A DNA stretch of 64,000 bases from Glycomyces tenuis DSM 44171 (GTDB lineage Bacteria; Actinomycetota; Actinomycetes; Mycobacteriales; Micromonosporaceae): contig NZ_ATYW01000004.1 in assembly GCF_000427885.1 (NCBI RefSeq), positions 193 to 64,192 of the forward strand, read 5' to 3'. Below, piece by piece: positions 59,831-64,000 of the stretch. Both the position numbers and the translations under genes were made by a program. Each line of letters opens with the position of its first letter. The stretch's first letter is position 1. Below the pieces are notes generated by a model that ran no database searches, was not told where the DNA came from, and was given only the letters and a program-made list of their open reading frames with translations.

Positions 59831-60985
59831 GTGCATAACCGTAGAGCCGTAGTCGTCGGCGCGGGCGTCGCCGGACTGGCGAGCGCCATCGTCCTCTCCA
59901 AGCTCGGGTGGCGGGTGGCGCTGCTGGAGCGGCGCGAGCGGCTGCGCGGCGACAACCTCGGCATGATCCTGTGGGCCTCCGGCGTCAGGGCGCTGCGCGC
60001 CCTCGGCATCGACGCGGCCCTCGACGCCGGAGGCACGCCCGTCGACCGCTTCGAGATCCGCTCCGAGGAGCGCCTCGCCGGGTCCTTCTCCGCGGCCGCC
60101 CTCGGCGCCGGCGACGACTCCCCGTCGGTCATGGTCCACAACGCGGTGCTCTACGAGGCGCTCGTCAGCCACCTCGGCCGGGACGTCGAGGTCTACCCGG
60201 CCACGCAGGTCTCCCGGATCGACCTGGTCGATCTGGCCGCCGGCGACGCCACCCGCCGCTGGGACGCCGACCTCGTCGTCGCCGCCGACGGCATCGAGTC
60301 GCCCACCAGGGAGCTCATCGCCAAGGGCGCGCCGACCGTCGAGGCCGGCGTGGTGGCCTTCCGTGCCACGATCCCGGCCCACCGCGCGCCCGAGCGCGAC
60401 TCCGACGCCGTCGAGATCTACGGCCCCGACCGGCGCCGCTTCGGCTACGGCGACCTCGGCCAGGCGGGGGCCTGCTGGTGGGCCACCGTCCCCGGCGGGA
60501 TGCGGCCCGAGTCCCCCCAGATCCAGCACGAGCTCATCAACCGCTGGTTCGCCGACTGGCCCGCCCCCGTCGGCAAGTTCATCGCCGCGACCAGGCCCTC
60601 CGAGCTGACCCAGCAGGCCGTCAGGTACGTGTGGCCGCTGCCGACCAGACTCCACTACGCCGAGGGCAACCACGGGGTCGTGCTCATCGGCGACGCGGCC
60701 CACGGCGTCTCCCCGATCCTCGCGCAGGGCGGCAGCCTCGCCCTGGAGGACGCGGTCACGCTCGGGTGGGCGCTGCGGCGCAGCCCCGAGTCGATCCCCG
60801 ACGCGCTCCACGCCTACGAGCGGGCCAGGACCGCCCGCATCCGCCGCGTCGCGCGCGTGTCCAGGCGGGCCCACATGATCGTCTCCGGCGGGTCCGGCGT
60901 CGCCCGCGGCCTCCTGCGGGCCGTCCCCGACTCGTGGCTGTCGAACCGCGTCGCGTCCCTCTCCGACTGGCATCCGCCGCGCTGA
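59831..60985 (+). CDS. FAD-dependent monooxygenase (PHBH type)
   Basis: 384 residues from GTG. The FAD-binding Rossmann motif is VVVGAGVAGLASAIVLSKLG. The DG fingerprint is LVVAADGIESPTRELI, and the GD motif is GVVLIGDAAHGVSPILAQGG. This fits class A flavoprotein hydroxylases such as those acting on phenolic or salicylate-like compounds; the actual substrate is unknown. It lies 30 bases downstream of lgt and 86 bases before the GNAT gene. Confidence 0.92.
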   Translation: MHNRRAVVVGAGVAGLASAIVLSKLGWRVALLERRERLRGDNLGMILWASGVRALRALGIDAALDAGGTPVDRFEIRSEERLAGSFSAAALGAGDDSPSVMVHNAVLYEALVSHLGRDVEVYPATQVSRIDLVDLAAGDATRRWDADLVVAADGIESPTRELIAKGAPTVEAGVVAFRATIPAHRAPERDSDAVEIYGPDRRRFGYGDLGQAGACWWATVPGGMRPESPQIQHELINRWFADWPAPVGKFIAATRPSELTQQAVRYVWPLPTRLHYAEGNHGVVLIGDAAHGVSPILAQGGSLALEDAVTLGWALRRSPESIPDALHAYERARTARIRRVARVSRRAHMIVSGGSGVARGLLRAVPDSWLSNRVASLSDWHPPR

Positions 60986-61058
60986 CCGGTCCCGCCCGGC
61001 ACCCGGCGAAGGCCCCCGTCACCCGCCACCACCCGAACCGGGGTGAACGCCTTCCCAA

Positions 61059-61064
61059 TATTCT
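61059..61064 (+). promoter_or_regulatory. -10 element (TATTCT) for the GNAT gene, leaderless
   Basis: TATTCT ends 7 bases before the ATG at 61072 in an AT-richer patch; no Shine-Dalgarno sequence is present. Confidence 0.4.
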
Positions 61065-61071
61065 CGTGCAC

Positions 61072-61566
61072 ATGCGGATTCGTGACGCCGAAGCGGGCGA
61101 CTGGCCCGCGATCTGGGCCTTCGCGCAGCCCATCATCGCCGCCGGGGAGACCTACCCCTGGGAACGCGACACGCCCGAGGAGCAGGCCAGGTCGTTCTGG
61201 ATGGACAAGGAACCGCCCGGCGCCACGCTCGTCGCCGAGCTTGACGGGGAGGTCGCCGGCACCGTCGAGATCCACCCCAACCAGCCCGGCCAGGGCTCGC
61301 ACATCGCCAACGCCGGCTTCATGGTCGACCCGGCGTTCCGCGGCCGCGGCGTCGGCCGGGCCCTCGGCGAGGCCGCGATCGCCCGCGCCGCCCGGGACGG
61401 CTTCCACGCGATGCAGTTCAACGCCGTCGTCGAGACCAACACCCAGGCCGTGAAGCTGTGGCACTCGCTGGGCTTCGAGACCCTCGCCGTCGTCCCCGAA
61501 GGCTTCCGCCACCCCGTCCACGGACTGGTCGGGATGCACATCATGTATAGAGTGCTGGGATCATGA
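61072..61566 (+). CDS. GNAT-family N-acetyltransferase
   Basis: 164 residues from ATG 61072. Acetyl-CoA motif A: AGFMVDPAFRGRGVGRALGE. The fold opens MRIRDAEAGDWPAIWAFAQP. The C-terminal motif B reads AVKLWHSLGFETLAVVPEGF. It resembles phosphinothricin/L-amino-acid type acetyltransferases (NTQAVKLWHSLGF). Substrate unknown. Its stop overlaps the next ATG (ATGA). Confidence 0.92.
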   Translation: MRIRDAEAGDWPAIWAFAQPIIAAGETYPWERDTPEEQARSFWMDKEPPGATLVAELDGEVAGTVEIHPNQPGQGSHIANAGFMVDPAFRGRGVGRALGEAAIARAARDGFHAMQFNAVVETNTQAVKLWHSLGFETLAVVPEGFRHPVHGLVGMHIMYRVLGS

Positions 61567-62441
61567 GCGAACTGCGCAAATCCGTGCGCGCCCTCGGCAT
61601 CGACGACCCCGAGGCCGCCATCAGCGTCCACGCCCTCCTCGGCTCCGACGCCTCGCTGCTCGCCCACGCCGGCGAGCTGCCCCGCACCAGGAACGACGTC
61701 CCCGACTGGGTCAAGTCGACGTTCCTCAACGCCGACAACCCACTGTTCGGCCTGGCCGAGCACGCCGTGTCCACCAGACTGGGGGAGGAGCCCGACGAAG
61801 GCGTCGACAAGGTCCTGAGCCTCCTCAACGTCAGGCCCCGCGCCATCGACGACCTCACCGCCATGAGCAGCCTCGCCGAGATCGAGCTCGAGCCGATGCT
61901 CACCCGCCTCGCCGAGGCCGGGATCATCCGGGCCGACCCCGACCCCCTCCGGCCGGACCACCCGTTCTGGACCGTCGACGACCGCTTCGTCCGCTTCCAC
62001 TACGCGATGCTGGCCGAGAACCTGGACCGGTGGCGGCGCGGCCGCATCACCGACAAGCTCTGGAGCATGACCCACGCCCGCTTCGACCGGTACGTCTGCC
62101 GCCCCGAGTTCACCCGCCTCGCCCGCGAATGGGCGCTCGGCGACCCGGCCGCCGCCCAGGTCACCCGCATCGTCGTCCCCGACCCGCGCCACCGGCAGCT
62201 GCGCACCCTCGAGGTCGCCGCCTGGGACGGTTCCGGCGAACTCCTCGCCCTCGGCACGGTCCGCTGGGCGTTCCGCATGCGCCACCGGCAGCTCCAGCGG
62301 CTCAAGTACGTCAGGCGCCTGCTCGGCGACCCCCCGGTGCGCCTGTACTGCATCGCCCCGCGCGTCGACGCCGAGATCGCCGCCGACACCGAACCCGGAC
62401 TGTTCAGAATCGGCCCCGCGCATCTGCTCAGAGGTGACTGA
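61563..62441 (+). CDS. Winged-helix/DUF234-like protein lacking the ATPase domain
   Basis: 292 residues. It overlaps the GNAT gene by 4 bases. The middle (VDKVLSLLNVRPRAIDDLTA, MSSLAEIELEPMLTRLAEAGI) is a winged helix. The following FWTVDDRFVRFHYAMLAENL and SMTHARFDRYVCRPEFTRLA are the C-terminal DUF234 pattern seen after the AAA+ domain in archaeal/bacterial DEXX-box ATPases. The P-loop domain is missing here: residues 1-75 have no Walker motif. It may be a stand-alone relic or an adaptor. The match is from pattern memory, so moderate confidence. Confidence 0.65.
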   Translation: MSELRKSVRALGIDDPEAAISVHALLGSDASLLAHAGELPRTRNDVPDWVKSTFLNADNPLFGLAEHAVSTRLGEEPDEGVDKVLSLLNVRPRAIDDLTAMSSLAEIELEPMLTRLAEAGIIRADPDPLRPDHPFWTVDDRFVRFHYAMLAENLDRWRRGRITDKLWSMTHARFDRYVCRPEFTRLAREWALGDPAAAQVTRIVVPDPRHRQLRTLEVAAWDGSGELLALGTVRWAFRMRHRQLQRLKYVRRLLGDPPVRLYCIAPRVDAEIAADTEPGLFRIGPAHLLRGD

Positions 62442-62481
62442 GGTCCCGTTTCCCGACTGGTGGGCCCCGAAGCCGCTTAGG

Positions 62482-62487
62482 TAGGCT
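62482..62487 (+). promoter_or_regulatory. -10 element (TAGGCT) upstream of the GDP-sugar epimerase gene
   Basis: TAGGCT lies 41 bases before the ATG at 62529, leaving room for a leader with the GAGGAG ribosome site (62518-62523). Confidence 0.4.
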
Positions 62488-62528
62488 GAAGGCTCTCTAG
62501 TTCTCGTACGAATGCATGAGGAGTGACG

Positions 62529-63512
62529 ATGGCGGCAGGCGTGGACGCGGTAGTGGCGGGGGCCGGCGGATTCATCGGCGGACATCTGGTGGCTGACCTC
62601 CTCGCCGAGGGCAAGACCGTGCGCGCCGTCGACGTCAAACCCGTCGACCAGTGGTACCAGGTCCACGCGGAGGCCGAGAGCCTCCAGCGGGACCTCGCCG
62701 ACCTCGCCGCCTGCCGCGAAGCCGTCGGCGACGGCGCCGCCGAGGTCTACAACCTCGCCTGCAACATGGGCGGCATGGGCTTCATCGAGAACAACAAGGC
62801 CCTGTGCATGCTCTCGGTCCTGCCCTCCACCCACATGCTCATGGCCGCCAAGGACGCCGAGGTCGGCCGCTTCTTCTACTCCTCCTCGGCCTGCGTCTAC
62901 GCCGGCTACAAGCAGACCGACGCCGACGTCACCGCCCTCAAGGAGGAGGACGCCTACCCCGCCGACGCCGAGGACGGCTACGGCTGGGAGAAGCTGTTCT
63001 CCGAGCGCATGGCCCGCCACTTCCGCGAGGACTTCGGCCTCCAGACCCGCATCGCCCGCTACCACAACATCTACGGGCCCGAAGGCACCTGGGACGGCGG
63101 CCGCGAGAAGGCCCCCGCCGCCACCTGCCGCAAGATCGCCGTCGCCGCCCTCACCGGCGAGACCGAGGTCGAGATCTGGGGCGACGGCGAGCAGACCCGC
63201 TCGTTCACCTACATCGACGATTGCGTCCGCGGCTCCAAGATGCTCACCCGCGGCGACGTCACCGAGCCGCTCAACCTCGGCTCCTCCGAGCTGACCACCA
63301 TCAACGACCTGTACTACCTGGTCGCCGACATCGCCGGCATCGACATCAAGCTCAAGCACGTCGACGGCGCCCTGGGTGTGCGGGGCCGCAACTCCGACAA
63401 CACGCTCATCCAGAAGCACTACGGCTGGGAGCCCTCGATCAGCCTCCGCGACGGCATGGCCAAGACCTACGAGTGGGTCTACGACCAGGTCAAAGCCAAG
63501 TACAAGCTCTGA
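62529..63512 (+). CDS. GDP-mannose 3,5-epimerase-like extended SDR
   Basis: 327 residues; GAGGAG is 5 bases before the ATG. NAD motif GAGGFIGGH. The rest follows plant GDP-mannose 3,5-epimerase closely: NLACNMGGMGFIENN, FFYSSSACVY with catalytic Cys, YGWEK with catalytic Tyr-Lys, RYHNIYGPEGTW, GGREKAPAA with the third catalytic Lys, and GVRGRNSDNTLI. Such enzymes convert GDP-D-mannose to GDP-L-galactose or GDP-L-gulose. In bacteria this would feed surface polysaccharide or a secondary metabolite sugar. It starts the locus continued by a WecG/TagA-type glycosyltransferase, consistent with a cell-wall or exopolysaccharide role. Confidence 0.88.
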   Translation: MAAGVDAVVAGAGGFIGGHLVADLLAEGKTVRAVDVKPVDQWYQVHAEAESLQRDLADLAACREAVGDGAAEVYNLACNMGGMGFIENNKALCMLSVLPSTHMLMAAKDAEVGRFFYSSSACVYAGYKQTDADVTALKEEDAYPADAEDGYGWEKLFSERMARHFREDFGLQTRIARYHNIYGPEGTWDGGREKAPAATCRKIAVAALTGETEVEIWGDGEQTRSFTYIDDCVRGSKMLTRGDVTEPLNLGSSELTTINDLYYLVADIAGIDIKLKHVDGALGVRGRNSDNTLIQKHYGWEPSISLRDGMAKTYEWVYDQVKAKYKL

Positions 63513-63529
63513 GGCGCAGGCGAGCCGCG

Positions 63530-64000
63530 ATGCCCGACCCCAAGCTCCGCAGAGTCGACGTCCTCGGCGTCGGCGTCTCCACGATCAACCAGGCCATGGC
63601 ACTGGCCGAGATCACCCGCTGGATCGACGCCGGAGAACGCCACTACGTGTGCGTCACCGGCGTCCACGGCGTCATGGAGTCCCAGCGCGACCCCGAGCTC
63701 AAGGCCGTCCACAACGCCTCGGGGCTCACCACCCCCGACGGCATGCCGATGGTCTGGGCCGGGCGCAAGGCCGGCGCCGACTGGATGGACCGCGTCTACG
63801 GGCCCGACCTGATGCTGGGCGTCCTCGAGCGCGCCGCCGAACGAGGCTGGTCGTCCTTCCTGTACGGCGGCAAGGAAGGCGTCCCCGAGCTGCTCGCCAA
63901 GAAGCTCGCCGAGCGGATCCCCGGCGTCAAGATCGCCGGGTCCTACTCGCCGCCGTTCCGCCCCCTGACCGAGGCCGAGGACGCCGAGATCGTCGACCGC
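63530..64000 (+). CDS. WecG/TagA/CpsF-family glycosyltransferase (3' truncated by window end)
   Basis: 157 residues are visible from ATG 63530, 17 bases after the epimerase stop, and the frame is open to the last base. The family pattern is clear: VDVLGVGVSTINQAMALAEI, GVHGVMESQRDPELKAV, LTTPDGMPMVWAGR, VYGPDLMLGVLERAAERG and FLYGGKEGVPELLAKKL. GT26 enzymes add ManNAc-type or related sugars to lipid-linked carriers in teichoic acid, enterobacterial antigen or capsule synthesis. With the epimerase it forms a tight pair, the start of a surface-glycan cluster beyond the window. Confidence 0.9.
   Translation, partial: MPDPKLRRVDVLGVGVSTINQAMALAEITRWIDAGERHYVCVTGVHGVMESQRDPELKAVHNASGLTTPDGMPMVWAGRKAGADWMDRVYGPDLMLGVLERAAERGWSSFLYGGKEGVPELLAKKLAERIPGVKIAGSYSPPFRPLTEAEDAEIVDR

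Overview
The window is high-GC (about 70% or more), densely coded DNA with many GTG starts, short intergenic gaps and several apparently leaderless promoters. Together with a SigB/F/G-type sigma factor, a TMEM165/GDT1 protein behind a yybP-ykoY leader, a large NAD-dependent glutamate dehydrogenase, a gluABCD-type transporter and an SCO5389-family protein, this points to a free-living actinomycete. Glycomycetaceae is my guess at family level and is not proven. I see no rRNA, tRNA, CRISPR array, prophage or insertion sequence.

Region 1 (1-11.2 kb) reads as a general-stress island. It opens with the C-terminal part of a SigB/F/G-family sigma factor. Hemerythrin, UdgX, two paralogous CBS-domain proteins, a short transketolase, a DUF4383 membrane protein, a cytochrome P450, a three-gene operon (Rho-N-like small protein, holin-X-like, DUF3618), a YghA/YdaD-type SDR, a DUF2267 protein and an NAD-dependent epimerase follow. 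Almost every one of these units has a GTTT-N15/16-GGGTA(C/T)-like element just upstream and in the right orientation, so the block looks like a physically clustered sigma-B-type regulon.

Region 2 (11.4-17.9 kb) is an L-arabinose catabolic operon, araB-araD-araA. It faces a ROK-type regulator that is divergent from an MFS transporter, with a clear inverted repeat between those two. Region 3 (17.9-23.6 kb) holds a manganese riboswitch and its GDT1-type exporter gene, RNase HI, a cysteine-free thioredoxin/TPR protein, an arginase-fold enzyme, a methyltransferase and two membrane hypotheticals. Region 4 (23.7-27.4 kb) is the conserved actinobacterial cluster DUF4178-DUF2617-DUF4247-DUF350-membrane spermidine-synthase-like protein, whose function is unknown. 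Region 5 (27.4-38.9 kb) has the 1622-residue NAD-glutamate dehydrogenase with an unusual small insertion, a ROK regulator, an ABC exporter divergent from an orphan ABC ATPase, a DUF1023-type alpha/beta hydrolase and lipB.

Region 6 (39.2-47.6 kb) carries the glutamate-type ABC importer gluABCD, an orphan TAXI binding lipoprotein, a CooC-like ATPase behind an AT-rich operator-like sequence, an SCO5389-family protein, a TetR regulator, a PemK/MazF-type toxin-antitoxin pair and hisF. Region 7 (47.7-54.2 kb) has a heterodimeric ABC exporter, a quinone oxidoreductase and a BCCT betaine-type transporter. Region 8 (54.2-60 kb) is a RibD-like reductase divergent from hisI-TIGR02234-trpC-trpB-trpA, then lgt. 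Region 9 (59.8-64 kb) has an FAD monooxygenase, a GNAT enzyme overlapping an orphan DUF234-like protein, and the start of a surface-glycan locus (GDP-mannose 3,5-epimerase-like protein and a WecG/TagA/CpsF glycosyltransferase cut by the window end). No gene-free stretch exceeds 300 bases; the longest is the 296-base lipB/gluA divergent region.
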